64,000 nucleotides of DNA, from NCBI GenBank assembly GCA_003255065.1, contig QAOA01007109.1, forward strand, positions 90,947 to 154,946, in the 5' to 3' direction. Positions 46,960-59,900 of this stretch are shown here, one piece after another. This DNA comes from Cercis canadensis. Taxonomy: Eukaryota; Streptophyta; Magnoliopsida; Fabales; Fabaceae. The first letter of the stretch is position 1. Every line of letters starts with the position of its first letter. The translations under genes and the position numbers were made by a program. Below the pieces are notes generated by a model that was given only the letters and a program-made list of their open reading frames with translations, was not told where the DNA came from and made no database searches.

Positions 46960-47325
46960 TCAATTTGTGCAACACCCCATTGTAGGCAGTTTTGGAAAGC
47001 AACAAACTACGATGATGAGCTTGGATCTAAAGTTATTATTCAAAATGCATAAAACAATATATACATCGACCTTATGTTCCTTGACTTGAATGCAGCTTCA
47101 CGTAAGTGGGCATTTGGTGTCATAGCAGAGCTTCTCAATATTGCAATTGATGAGGCCCAAAATGGCATGGTGGGAACTTTTTTCTTTGTAGATAAATATT
47201 TAAATCCAAAAGATGAAAGTCCTGCATTATTGATTCAAGATGATGGTGGTGGAATGGATCTAGAAACAATGCATCGTTGTATGAGTTTTGGGTTTTCAAA
47301 TAAGAAGTCAAAATCTACAATTTGA
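46960..47325 (+). pseudogene. MORC family GHKL-ATPase fragment
   Basis: MORC ATPases act in plant gene silencing and immunity in the nucleus. The region from about 46985 matches the conserved N-terminal stretch (RQFW...NYDD), then FLDLNAASRKWAFGVIAELL, VDKYLNPKDESPALLIQDDG and RCMSFGFSNKKSKS. The second ATP-binding motif DDGGGM is intact, but the first, normally ELxDNAxD, reads ELLNIAID, losing the Asp/Asn pair that holds Mg-ATP. It ends after about 110 residues and there are breaks at the start. It is a gene fragment. Confidence 0.8.
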
Positions 47326-48237
47326 AAGTAATAAAATGGCTTCAAGATTACCAGTACGTGACTTGGTACATATGTCATTATCTTTAACTGTAACTTGAAT
47401 AATATGATTTGGACTTCTATCTCACACATTTTTTATGTGAACTTGTCTTGATAGAATACTAGTACCCATGGTGAACTATGAGTGAGCAAGGAATATAAAA
47501 TCATGTGATTGAAATTATAATGGCAGAATATGCTTCCAAGCTAAAAGTTCAAATAACTACCTTAATAAATCTTCTTAGAGTGATAACTACTGGATTCACG
47601 GCCTTTTGACACAAATATTACAGTGTACAAAACTAATTACCTAAATGTAACTGATGAACACACTTTTTATACAATAGTTATTCCTCATACTTAGTCTTTT
47701 AAACCTCTTTTGGGCTGAATTGCATAGACTTAGACCTCATTTCATGACTTAGNAACAATTCGGTGGCAGGTGGGCCCTACCAAACACGCCGACAGGCCCA
47801 CGACGTGTCCCAATTGGCCAGATTCCCTCCTCGTGTGTAGCATCTTCTTTGCGTGTTGCAGGTTCCATTGTCAGTTAATCCGTTGACCTTTCATGCATGA
47901 CTGAAATGTGGCAATGCCCTGGAAGTCCTGATTTTGGCCCAACCGATCAATGACATATGGCACTGGCATGCAGATTTTTTCCTCTTTCTTCCTTCTTCCT
48001 CCGGCCATCTCCCTCATTTCTCATTTCTGCTTTTTCCCTCTTCATTCAGCCTTTCTTCTTCTTGCCCATCTTCATCATTTCTTTGTTTTGTTCTCTCATT
48101 CTTCATCTCTCACTATTGTGAAATTTTGGTTGATAAGATTTTAGTTCTTAACCCGATCTTCATTGTGAGCTTGTCATTGTAATTTTTTTGGTACCTCTTT
48201 AAGAGTGTGATTATTGAGTTTATCTCCATTAGATAAA
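47326..48237. other. Intergenic; includes an LTR start at 47652-47752
   Basis: TGATGAACACACTTTTTATA at 47652 matches 60629 and stops at the N at 47753, so it is a cut copy of the same LTR family. The rest (to 48237) is GC-richer and may be the leader of the plant mobile domain gene. Confidence 0.5.
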
Positions 48238-50740
48238 ATGGCAGATCAAAATCTACTACCAAGACCGCAAGACTTAACTTTATTGACTGAACAGAGAAAT
48301 CACATATCGACAAGAGTATGGGATACTGGAGTAAGTATTTTTAAACACTATAGTTGATTGTAGTTTTTAAATACTGGAGTAAATATTATTGTGAGATAAT
48401 TTTTTCTTTTAATTTTTGTAGATATAGTTGATTGTAGTTTTGTTTGGTAAGCACTGTAATTTTGTAAGTATTAATTGAAACAGGTTGATATAGTTGTGTG
48501 GCCCCGATCTCAAACTAGAATACGTAAGCCTGACGATCGGGTTATGGAATATGTGAGAGTGGCAGGTTTTGGTGGGATTACAGAAATAGAACCCACACAA
48601 ATAGATATTCAATTAATATTTGCATTAGTTGAACTGTGGCGACCAAAAACATATACATTTCACATGCCTGTGGGTGAGTGCACTATTACACTGCAAGATG
48701 TGGAGATATTAATTGGTCTACCTATAGATGAAAAGGCAGTGACAGAGTATACTGGTTATGTGTGGAGTAATGTTTGTTAGGAATTACTAGGTGCCCCATT
48801 GGACTCGGCTTAGTTGGTGGAAGACTAAAGTTGAGTTGGCTATTTCGCACATTTGATCAATGTCCATATGATGCAACAAATGACATAGTGCAAAAATATG
48901 CCAGAGTGCATATACTTCGTCTGATCGGCATGTGGCTGATGTCTGATCGAACTAGAAATTTTGCGCATGTAATGTATTTGAAGTTGTTGGAAGATTTAAA
49001 CGAAGTGGAGAGATTTATAGCTGGGGATTAGCTTGTCTTGCTTCTCTATATAGGAGTCTCTACAATGTTTCTCTTGAAGAGGCTGATAACTTTTCAAGCT
49101 TTTGTTTTTTACTCCAGTGTTGGGCATGAGAGAGATTCCCATTTATAGCTCTGAGGCGAGTCGATCGTGATCCGACTGGGCCACTTGTGACCAGGTCAGT
49201 ATTCACTCAATGACAACATAAAACATCTAAGAAAACTTCAAATCAAGAAAAACAATGGCCACTGGCCTCAAACAGAATGGATACTTGGCCAAAAAGTTAT
49301 GGAAAAAGTGGCCAAAACCCTAAAAAGAACAAAAACTCAAACACAAGGAGGGTGAATTAGGGGGAAGTTAAAAGTCAGTTTTACTACTAATACTATTGAT
49401 TCAAAGATAGAACATTCCCCGGCAACGGCGCCAAAATTTGATGAGCTGCCGAGGCTCCTCAAATTAATTAAAGTTAAGGTTGGTTACCTAAGCTATTTGC
49501 AGCATAGGGCAGCCCTAAGTCGAACTTAAGGTTTGTTCTATTTAGTGAATCATATTAAGAAGCATGTAAACAGGGGGGGTTTTGTTTGGTTTAGGTGCTT
49601 GACAGAAATTAATTGTAAGTGGTAAAGTTTTAGAGAAAGCAACCAATCCAAGCCTTAACTGATTCTGATTTTAGTTCATCCTTGATTTCTAATGATCCAT
49701 TCAATTATTAACCATATTCTTGGCCTTTAAAACATATCAAGAAGCCTCTCAATGTTCTATGGATTTCCACTGGCTAAGCAACCAGAATTCGGTTTTAACT
49801 AAGACTAAATGAATTAAGCAAACATTCAAGTCTAGTTTTACCTAAGTCCATGATCCAGCCAAGGTGATTAATCCATCCAAAAGCTCAGAAACATTAATCA
49901 ACCATACAATCCTCTTTTATCACATGCAATTAAGCAATCACACNACACAGCTTGGTTGGGGAACTCAACAAAACCCTCCTCAGCCAGGTTAGGGGACTCA
50001 GCAGGGTGGATCTCAGCCGGGTATATCTAAGCAGGGGGTAACTCAGCAGGGTTGGAGACCTAAACTTGGGTGGACTTATCAGCCTGTTGATCTGTCTCCA
50101 GATCGCTACCGGGCATTTGTCGCGAGTTTAACCGGGGTCTTTGTACAGCATGGTTAGTTACCGCCAGTGATACACCCTCAGATGGCTCCTGAGGCGACCA
50201 TGTCATCGGGTAGTGCATCTGTGTCATTAGAGTCACGATCGTCGACGGCAGTCTGCAACACACTCTACTAGGAACCCACAACATTCTAGCTCGAGGTCTG
50301 AGAGCTTATCATAGTCTGAACGTTGCACCGATGTCCATACTTCCTCGATCGATGTGCCATACCAGCCTAACCCAGTTCAGTTCACACAGGACCCGAGCTA
50401 CTTCGAAACGCCAACATATGCAGATTATGCGGCACTATCTCTTACATATCACTTATTTGGCATTGATTCTACTGTTCCTCCATCAGTGATTGACACATAC
50501 GCGAGAGCCTCTTCACAAACTCTCTTTCTAGAAGATTGGACATTGCCCACAATGACTCCTTCGACAGGACGCCCGCCCATAGATCCGACAATGACTGGAA
50601 CGAGACTGTTTCCCTCTGGGGAGGCATATGATGATAGGACACCACCACGAACACAACTTGCCGAAAAAGTGCTGCCACTACGTGCGAGAAATCCTCCTAG
50701 ATGTGGGACAAGGGGACATTTGTATCGACATCACCGTTAG
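48238..50740 (+). pseudogene. Plant mobile domain (PMD, MAIN-like) gene relic
   Basis: The first exon is 48238-48330 (MADQNLLPRPQDLTLLTEQR, then VWDTG) with a GTAAGT donor. The second begins after CAG at 48484 (VDIVVWPRSQ) and carries ELWRPKTYTFHMPVGECTIT then LQDVEILIGLPIDEKAVTEY, the core of the plant mobile domain. A frame change separates this from GGRLKLSWLF and YARVHILRLIG (48774-49031) and SWGLACLASLYRSLYN (about 49020). LTR-derived sequence occupies about 49200-49943. After the N at 49944, Gln/Gly/Pro-rich tail sequence (about 49950-50740, ending NPPRCGTRGH) resembles PMD C-termini. PMD proteins occur as host silencing or development factors and inside transposons; this copy is broken. 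Confidence 0.75.
49200..49943 (-). mobile_element. LTR-retroelement relic (gypsy-like, tRNA-Arg-type primer site)
   Basis: On the minus strand TGGCGCCGTTGCCGGGGA (49416-49433) matches the primer-binding site described for plant Tat/Ogre-like elements. The sequence to its right (49434-49943) is the end of the LTR, whose inner part matches 61550-61628 in opposite orientation. It is a fossil; no coding domains are seen. It lies between the two parts of the PMD relic. Confidence 0.55.
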
Positions 50741-52726
50741 CACTACTTTGTTGTTGTTCATGAAACATTAATGTCAGTGAGCTTTGGTTCGGTCGGTTAA
50801 TTGCGGTGAAGTAGATTATGCTCACCGCTAGAACTCAATATATAGGGTCTTGCTATTTTTAGAATTTCTTCATCATCTTCGAGCTTTCTATTACTAGAAC
50901 CCTCCTAATTACTTTCTGCTTTCAATGGCTTCGTGTCACCCTTTACTTTCAATTTCTTCCACCAAACAGTCACCAGTTTTTGCATCCAAGATCACTAATA
51001 GGCGAGGAACCACGTTTCTATCAAAAAATGGATACAATTGTTCGCAAAATAAAATCTATTTTACTATTGTCTCAAAACAAAATAGAAACCACAACGTAAG
51101 GGCCTCTCTCTCTCACTCTCTCTCTCTCCTATTCTTATACAAAAAATTCAGACTTCTTGTAGCTGACCTTATTAATTGATTTTGTAGGACGTCGATGATG
51201 TTCATATCAGACATGCAAAAGCTTGGAAGGAAGTTAAGCACATCCTGGGTAGCAAGCTAAAGCAGAATGCTATTGAAGGTTTATCTATCATTGATTCTAT
51301 CCAACGGTTGGGGATTGAATACCACTTTGAAGAGGAGATTCATGCTGTCCTGCAGAGGCAGCCACTGATGTTTGGCTCTCAAAGCTATTGTGGCAACAAT
51401 GATCATGAGCTTTCTGAAGTTGCACTTCAGTTTCGTTTGTTAAGACAAGAAGGGTATTGGGTTCATGCGAGTAAGTTTGTTTTTCTCTGTGAAGGCAATA
51501 ATTGTCTTATACGGTCATCTACTTCTAGCATGTTTTATTTTGCTCCCAACTCTAAAAATCAATTCCAAGGTTACTTCTCATAGAAGTTGGGTGTAACACC
51601 AAACAAGCACCAAATGTAATGCAAATATATGAAGGACTAATTCGAATTCTGAAATCATTACTAAAATGGGTAAAAACACCTAAGTGAGTTTTCTCTGCCC
51701 ATATATCATATTTTTACATTGTTTTAGTTTTATACTATATCATAAAATTTAAATTAATTATTAAAAAAATTAAAATATTTACAATTAGGGTATTGAGGTA
51801 AATAAGTTCAAATGATATTGAAGTACATAAATTGAAAAAATGTATTATCTATGTCATTTAGCCGAACTTTTGATAAGACATTAATTAGCGGTGTCATGAC
51901 CATGAGAATGGTCATATGTTAAAGTTATTAGATTTTTATCAATTATCATGCTTTTAAGTCTTAAGAATTTTAAAGGAATATTTGAGGTAGGAGATTAATG
52001 ATACATGCATATTATCTTAAATTAGTATAATTAATTATCATAATTCAAATTTTGTTGGATCCAATTTTTTTTTTTTAATTTCTTAGATGAATTGTTTAGT
52101 GTGAAACTAGTATTTCTTGGTCGATAAAATCAATTACTAAGTTTTTTCACCTAACACTTGAAGAAAATTTGGTGATGAATGGTTGTTTTGTTATTAGATA
52201 TTCAGGAAAAGCAATTTGATTTTCGAACTAGCAATATGCTAACACTTTCAATCTCATTAATTGCCCTGTACTGATCATGGGCCTGCCTATTAATGCCTAT
52301 ATCAGACGTGTTTGACAACTTCATGGACAATGAAGGAAAACTCAAACAGAAATTTTGGAGAGACAAAGAGGGATTGACTGGCTTGTTTGAAGCCTCACAA
52401 TTAAGCATTGAAGGAGAAAATTTTCTTGATGAAGCTGGAAACCTAAGCCGCAAGCTTCTTAATGCATGGATGTCAAGATTTCCTGACCATCCTCAAGCCA
52501 AAGCAATTGCAAACACACTGCAGTATCCTATTCACAAAAGTTTGACAAAATTCATGCCTACAAGGCCACAATTGAAAACTTCAGGATGGACAAGTTCTTT
52601 ACAAGATCTATCCAAACTAGATACCCATATCATGAGTTCCTTGCAATTGGAGGAAATTTCTGCAGTTTCTAGGTGAGTTTTCTCAAAAGAAAATTATATT
52701 TGGTTTTGAAAAGTTTATTGAGTTAA

Positions 52727-52973
52727 ATATATTTTCCGACTTTGAATTATTTTTCAAATATCATTGTAGTCTCTGATTTATTTTTTGTATTACTTTAGTC
52801 TTTGAGTAATTACTTTGTTTGCTAAATCAATCTTTTCAGTAATCACTTTTGATGCTACAGATGATTGATTTGGTGGGTGAAATGATTATTCGAGGATTAA
52901 AGTAATACCAAAAATAAATCATGGACTAAAGTGATATTTGAGACATAATTTATGAACAAAAAATACATTTTAG
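52727..52973. repeat. Fold-back MITE in intron 3 of TPS copy 2
   Basis: Orthologous to the MITE at 29214-29460, with several differences between the two. Confidence 0.65.
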
Positions 52974-54069
52974 TTTTTTCTATTTCTCAAACTGCTATAA
53001 TTTCAACCGTAGGTGGTTGGAAGAACTAGGTTTGGCCAAGGACTTGAAGTTTGCTAGAAATGAACCAATTAAATGGCACATGTGCACAACGGCATGGCTC
53101 CCGGCTCCATGTTTTTCGGCGGAAAGGATTGAGCTCACAAAACCTTGGTCACTTGGTTACATAATTGATGATATTTTTGATATTTATGGAACAATTGATG
53201 AACTCACTCTCTTTACAGATGCTATCAACAGGTACCAACATTCATTATGTACATTATGCTTATGTAGACATCTCTTATCAATTAGGAAAAATATCTTTGG
53301 ATGCAGATGGGACTTGGAAGCAATGGAGCAATTACCAGACTACATGAAAGCTTCTTTCAAGGCTCTTTATGACACTACTAATGAGTTTGCCCTCAAGGTC
53401 CAAATAAAACATGGATGGAACCCTAGAGACATCTTAATTAAATCGGTAAAATCTCATGTAAATTCAAAACATATTTTATGTATTGTGTTTGTATGAGATA
53501 AAAAAGTATCCCAGGCTAGCGGGTATATGACATTTTTAAGCTTTCTTGGTACAGTGGAAGACACTGTGCAATGCTTTCCTGGTTGAAGCCAAATGGTTTG
53601 GTTCAGGGAATTTTCCAGAGGCTGAGGACTACTTAAAGAATGGGATTCTCAGTTCAGGGATTCAAATGTTGATTGTGCACGCATTCTCTCTCATGGGTGA
53701 GGGTATTAACAAGAAATCTGTGTCTCTTATGGATGGGTTTCCAAGCCTAATATCTTCAACAGCCTCTATCCTTCGCCTGCATGATGATTTGGAAGCAATT
53801 AAGGTAACTTAAAGAAAAAAAAAATTAAAAAGAAATTTTTTTTTCCCAAGTTCTAGAACTTAGCAAAGTAAATAATTTGATATACTTGAACGCTTTTATA
53901 GCATTATATATAAGATACTCCGACGTATTAGATGTATACATCTAAAATATTTGCATCCTGAGAATGTATATGACACCTACAATTAGGTTCAACGATTAGG
54001 TGTCTTCTATATTTTAAATGATTTTTAATTGTCATAAAAAATGGGAAGATCTTGAAATCTTAATAAGTT

Positions 54070-54164
54070 GTAGTATTTCACATACTGTGTGGTGTGGTGA
54101 AAATACTTGTAGGATCNGTAGTATTTCACATACTGTGTGGTGTGGTGAAAATACCTGCAGGATC
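54070..54164. other. 47-bp direct duplication around a single N (position 54117)
   Basis: Bases 54070-54116 recur at 54118-54164 in intron 6 of TPS copy 2. TPS copy 1 has this segment once, supporting an assembly artefact. Confidence 0.8.
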
Positions 54165-54622
54165 AAACATCCTCGTAATTAGGAAACAACTATTGTCTCC
54201 ACTTTAAATATCCCAAATTAGAAGACAGGGTATCTATAGTTTTGTGGATACATTGTTTAATTTTAACTTTCAATTAATGCAGAATGACAACCAAGATGTA
54301 AAAGATTGGTCCTATTTGAAGTGCTACATGAAGGACCACCCAGAAGTTTCAGCTGAACAGACAGTACAACTCGTAAATCAAAAGCTTTCAGATGCTTGGA
54401 AACGCCTCAACAAAGATCTCCTGATAACCCCAACAAACCCATTTCCGCCGTCTTTCGCTCAAATTTGTGTGAATATTGCTCGGGTGGTACCTTTGATATA
54501 GGATTACAAAAGCAATTTATAGCCCATCAAGGTTTGAGGACTATGTCAAATCTTTGCTTTATGGTAGTGGTTGGTTCAAGGGTGTGCCTCAAGATCAGGC
54601 CCTGTGTGATGATAATAGCTAA

Positions 54623-55496
54623 ATTTAGATGATTAGATGGCTTCTTCACCTTAATAATCATATTTAGACCACAAAATACCAAACTACCAATATTTTAAAG
54701 TTATTTACTCGAACCAATGTTTTGGATTTTTAAGATATAGGCAAAAGTAAACTATTTAGTCGCTCCATCCAAATCTAGAGGGATTTGTTGAGTGCCTCCA
54801 TTTTGAGATGGAGCGACCCAAAATATGCATCATTCCATCACTTTGAGAATCTGCACAGAAGTTAGATGATACACTGAATGTCACTTCATCCATTATTGGA
54901 GTGTCTTGATCCCACCGGATTTTTGAAGACAAATAATATTTTTATTGATATATGTTAGTTGAAATTATTGAACTCATAAAAACTCGAAAAAAGAAAAACA
55001 TATGCAATCCAATTTTACATATGAATTTGACATATTCAGTGAAAAGAATAATCCCAAACATAATTGGTTTTCACTTACTATATAGTGTCACACTAACTAA
55101 AGTAGTAGAATCCAAGACATACAAAAAGAAAAACTTAAGCAAGTCATTAAAACAAAAATTGTATCATATCAAATTATCACTTGTATTAGTGTGTTACAAC
55201 ATGGCATTTCGTAGTATGTAAATAACATTATTCAATCCCACAATACATTTGGAATAGTGGACGGACCTGGGAAGAAAACATAGCACATGAAGGAAGATCC
55301 ACCATTGAATGTCAGCTAAAAGGAAGAAAAAACACAGATAAAAAGACAAATTAAGCGAATAAATTATGATTTTTTTCTGCAGATTTCCCTACATAGCTTT
55401 GCTTGAGGACAGGTACCTTTTTCCGGCTGGGGGAAGATGTCATGAACCTGCCACGTTCTTGTTACTTGTCCATGTTCTTGCTGGTGTGGGTGTAAC
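54623..55496. other. Spacer between TPS copy 2 and BAHD relic B
   Basis: Colinear with 31026-31800. No gene recognised. Confidence 0.5.
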
Positions 55497-55509
55497 TTGA
55501 CTTCCAGCC

Positions 55510-56150
55510 ACCATTATATTAGGTGGAGCCCAATTCAAAACCTAAAGAGTTGGGTTTACGACCAATACAAAAATGAGTTAGCCTCTACACATGTATCAAC
55601 TTTTGTGGTAGTTTGTTATTTGGTTTGGGTTTGTTTGCTTAAATCACAAGATATAATGGTTAATTTATCAGATGATGACGAACTCTGTCACTGTGTATTT
55701 TCAGCAGATTGTAGAAATCGTTATGAATTTTCAATACCCGAAAGATATTTTGGGAATTGCATAATGATTTTTCTTGTACCACTTAAGCGGAAGGAGCTAG
55801 TGGGAGAGTTAGGGTTAGTTCAAGCAGTGAAAGCTATTGGAACCAAAGTTAAATAATTGGAAGGTGGAGCTCTCAAAGGTGCAGAAAATTGGATGATGAT
55901 TAATGAAGAAATAAGGAAATTAGGGCAAGAAGTAATGATAGTAGCTGCCTACCCAAAATTTGGTGTCTATAGAATTGATTTTGGGTTGGGGAAGCTCAAG
56001 AAGACTGAAGTTGTCCATGTGGATAGACCATGAAGCATATCACTTTCAAAGATCAAAGATGAAGAAGGTGGAATTGAAGTTGGTTTGGCACTTCCAAGAG
56101 TTCAAATGTATAATTTTAATGCCATATTTAAACAATACTTAGCATTAAAC
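55510..56150 (+). pseudogene. BAHD relic B (C-terminal half)
   Basis: Colinear with relic A. It carries YFGNC and DFGLG coding regions but has an in-frame stop after IGTKVK, a stop after VDRP, and a one-base difference near its start relative to relic A. The 3' end (MYNFNAIFKQYLALN coding) resembles relic C rather than the intact gene, suggesting a recombinant copy. Confidence 0.8.
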
Positions 56151-56154
56151 TAAT

Positions 56155-56984
56155 CTTATGTATTTTCTCCTAAAAGCAAATAAAGTTGATTTTTCATATA
56201 TTGGTTTATTTTTGTTTTCTAACTATGACCAGACTATTTTTTTTTTTCAAATAAAAAATATTTATTTTTCCTTGCTTTGACCAAACTCTTTGAAAAATAT
56301 GAACATTGATTACTTTTAAGGTAGACAAGTAAATAATAGTGTTATAATATTTCCTACCAAGTAGTACGGATCATAATTTTTAAAATATCAAGGACAAAGT
56401 GGTAAACATGGTAGATTTATATATATTTTAGTTTTTAGGGATGTTAGTCAATTATATATTTTTTTAAACTGAAAATTTAAAAGTAGAGATGAAAATAATG
56501 GATAATACGACATATGGTAGAGTGGTATTAAGATTATATTTAAAATTTTTAAATTTTGTATTCAAATTTAAAATCATAACTAAAGTATTAAAAAAAATAT
56601 AATAATTATTAATGAATATATTCAATACTTAATTGACTTTCAGATTGAGCATCATGATACAATTCCAACAGTAAGTAGTATTGGAGCTCAGCAAGAAAAT
56701 AATAATTTCTTTTCTGGCTTTCTCTGATTTTCTCTACTTCCAGTTGGATAAATGAAAACATAAAACCCATGTATTTGTCATGATCGTCTTGAAGATTGTG
56801 AGTCTCCTTATTATAGAGCTATTTATACTTTTTTAGATTTTTTATATCTATTTTTATGGATTGTCAATCCAGCCATTTCCGACATGTTCAAAGGTGATCC
56901 ACCAGGTAATGTCCAATTGAATTGAAGGATAAGGTTTGCTAGCACAAGATACATATGGGCTTGAGCAGATTATCTTAAATGAGT
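56155..56984 (+). repeat. BAHD 3' flanking block, copy 4 of 5
   Basis: Colinear with 18486-19304 and 61882-62890 until it is cut by the copia element at 56984/56985. Confidence 0.8.
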
Positions 56985-59900
56985 ATTAGACAGCTTGTAT
57001 AGGAAATCAAATAACAGATTCAGTTAGAGTTTAGTTAGAGTCAGTTATTATAGCTTAAACCTGATTGGTTGTAGTTTATTTACAGGTAAGCTTTAGGTGC
57101 TTTATATATTACTGATGTATTGTGTAAATCATTCATTCAGAAAATATGAAAACACTCTTCACATTTGTTATGTTTTCTCTCTGATCATCTCTGGTTTAAT
57201 ATGGCATCAGATCAATCTTGCTCTTCCGTTTCTGTGCATTGAAGATCAATTATATCATCTTCATTCTTTTTTTTTTCTCTCGACTCATTGATGGCGAATC
57301 CCTCCATTGATGACGCTTTAAATCCAATGTTCCTTCATCCTTCAGATTCACCAGGGCTGAATATAGTCTCGCTGGTGCTTACAGGCGACAATTACAATTC
57401 ATGGCATAGAGCCATGCGCATGGCATTGCTGGCCAAGAACAAGCTTGGCTTTGTAGATGGATCAATCCAGGTCCCTGAGGCAAGTAACATTCAACTTTCA
57501 TTGGCTTGGGAAAGGAATAATAACATTGTTGCTTCTTGGTTGCTAAACTCGGTGTCCAAAGAGATCATTGCAAGTGTGATCTATTCTGCCATTGCTGCAA
57601 ACAAGAACGGTACCAGCAACAGAATGGCCCTAGAATTTTCCAACTTAAGAAAGAATTGGTTAATCTTTCTCAAGGCTCAATGATGGTGGGACAATATTTT
57701 ACCAAGCTCAAAGGGATCTGGGAAGAACTTGGGGAATATCATCCAAATTGTAACTGCACTTGTGGAGGTGCAAGATCAGTTGTTGAACACCTGCTCCAGG
57801 AACATGTGCTATGTTTCCTAATGGGGTTAAATGATTCTTTTTCACATGTCAGAGGACAAATCCTCTTAATGGATCCTTTTCCCCCAATGAATAAAGTTTT
57901 TTCTTTGGTTGTTCAAGAAGAGAAGCAAAGGGAAATTGGAAATCTGTTGACTCATTCTGATGTTCAAGCTGCCTATGCAGTCACGCACTCAAACTCAAGA
58001 AACAATTCTGATGGCTCGTACTCTAGGAATAATTCTGATGGCAAGCAAAGATTTGCCAAGAAAGATAGACCAATGTGTGCTCATTGTGGCCTTCTTGGAC
58101 ACATGAAAGACAAATGTTACAAGCTACATGGTTATCCACCAGGGTACACGCCAGGATACAAGAAAAGCAGACAAGCAGGCAATGTGAATCAACTTTCCAA
58201 TGTTAATCAGAATCAATCCATGGAACATCCTCTGGAAATGTCTTCACAGCAGTATCAGCAATTAATTCATTTGCTTCAGAATCAGTTGTCACAAGCTGCA
58301 ATTCCTGATGTGGACACTTCTGAAGAATAATCCCTACTGGTATGATTCTTTCTATTGTTAATAAACATTCAGTTGTCAATTCTGACTCTTGGATCATTGA
58401 TTCTGGAGCAACTTCCCACGTTTGTCACTCTTTAAAATTCTTTACTTCTTACAAACATTTGAGTAATCATTTTGTTACTCTTCCAAATAATTCACAAGTT
58501 TCAGTTTCTGCTGTTGGCATAGTCAAATTGTCACCTGATCTCATATTAAATAAAGTCCTTTATATACCAGATTTTCATGTCAATCTCATATTAGTCACTG
58601 CCTTGTTGAAACATTCTTTATTAACTGTTACTTCCCACAATGATTCCTTCCAAATCCAGGATCCCAAAAGATCAAGGATGATTGACAGGGGTGATCTGTG
58701 TGAAGGCTTATACATCTATCAAGCCACCTTGGGCAATCAACAAGTTGTTGCTGATATAGGAAAAGTCCATGTTGTTCAAAATTCTTCACAGAATTCAATT
58801 GTAAACACTCAATTTAGTGTTCTTTCTTTCAATTCTTCCAATTGTATTTCGGAAGTTCATAATCCCAGTCATGCTCACTTGTGGCATGCAAGATTAGGTC
58901 ATTTGTCTGATAAAGTGTTAAAATTCATCAGTAATAAAATTCCTTTTTCATATCCAATGCATTATTCTTCAAATACTTGTCAAGTTTGTCCCCTTTCTAA
59001 GCTTAGAAGATTATCTTTCACTTCTTCAAAAAATATGTCCACTAATTCTTTTGATCTCGTGCACTGTGACATATGGGGCCCTTATCATCATCCCACTCAT
59101 GATGGTAAGAATTACTTCCTCACAATTGTTGATGACTGCACACGGTTCACTTGGCTTTATCTACTCAAGCATAAGTCAGAAGCTACAACTGCCATTATCA
59201 ATTTTTTTTTGTTATGATTAAAACTCAGTTTGGCAAGATTATCAAACAGATACGAACAGACAATGCAAAGGAGTTGGCTTTGACCACTTTTTTGCAAAAA
59301 GAAAGGATTATTCATCAGTTTTCTTGTCCCTATAGACCTGAGCAGAATTCGGTAGTTGAAAGGAAGCATCAACATTTGTTGAATGTGGCCAGAGCCTTAA
59401 TGTTTCAGTCCAATATTCCTTTGAAGTTCTGGGGTGAGTGCATAGTCACTGCAGTTTTCCTCATTAACAGAACCCCATCCCACTCCTTAAAAACCAATCC
59501 CCTTATCAGATTCTTTACAGCAAGGAACCTCTTTATGATGCCTTCAAGGTATTTGGATGTCTTTGTTTTGCATCCACTCCATTACATGTCAGGAATAAAT
59601 TTTCCCCCAGAGCAGTACCTGCTATATTCATGGGCTACCCTTTAGGTTACAAGGGATACAAGTTGTACAACCTTCAAACCAGAAAGTTCTTCATCTCACG
59701 TGATGTCATTTTCCATGAAACAATATTCCCTTTTCAAGCTCTCTCACACATTAATGAGGCACTTGATATGTTTCATGATGTTGTCATCTCAAATCCTCAA
59801 CCTGACAGTACTACTGCTCCTATTGCCACTATTGATGCTCCAGTCACAGATCTTGCTCATGTCACAGTCCCTAAGATTGCACACCCTCGAAGAACAAGTA

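Larger units (their letters stand above)
50925..54501 (+). pseudogene. Terpene synthase, TPS-g subfamily, copy 2 (C-terminally truncated)
   Basis: Exons 50925-51095, 51188-51470, 52306-52672, 53013-53231, 53307-53445, 53555-53803 and 54283-54501 have the same lengths and phases as copy 1 (except the last) and give 548 residues. The two copies differ by only a few percent. DDxxD is DDIFD; the second metal motif again reads DDLEAIKND. The frame stops right after VVPLI, at the J-K loop, losing the last helix. The sequence beyond the stop still resembles the copy-1 C-terminus to about 54622. Intron 2 lacks ~450 bp present in copy 1. The TATA region is weaker (AATATATAGG). It is likely non-functional, though it could still be transcribed. 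Confidence 0.8.
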
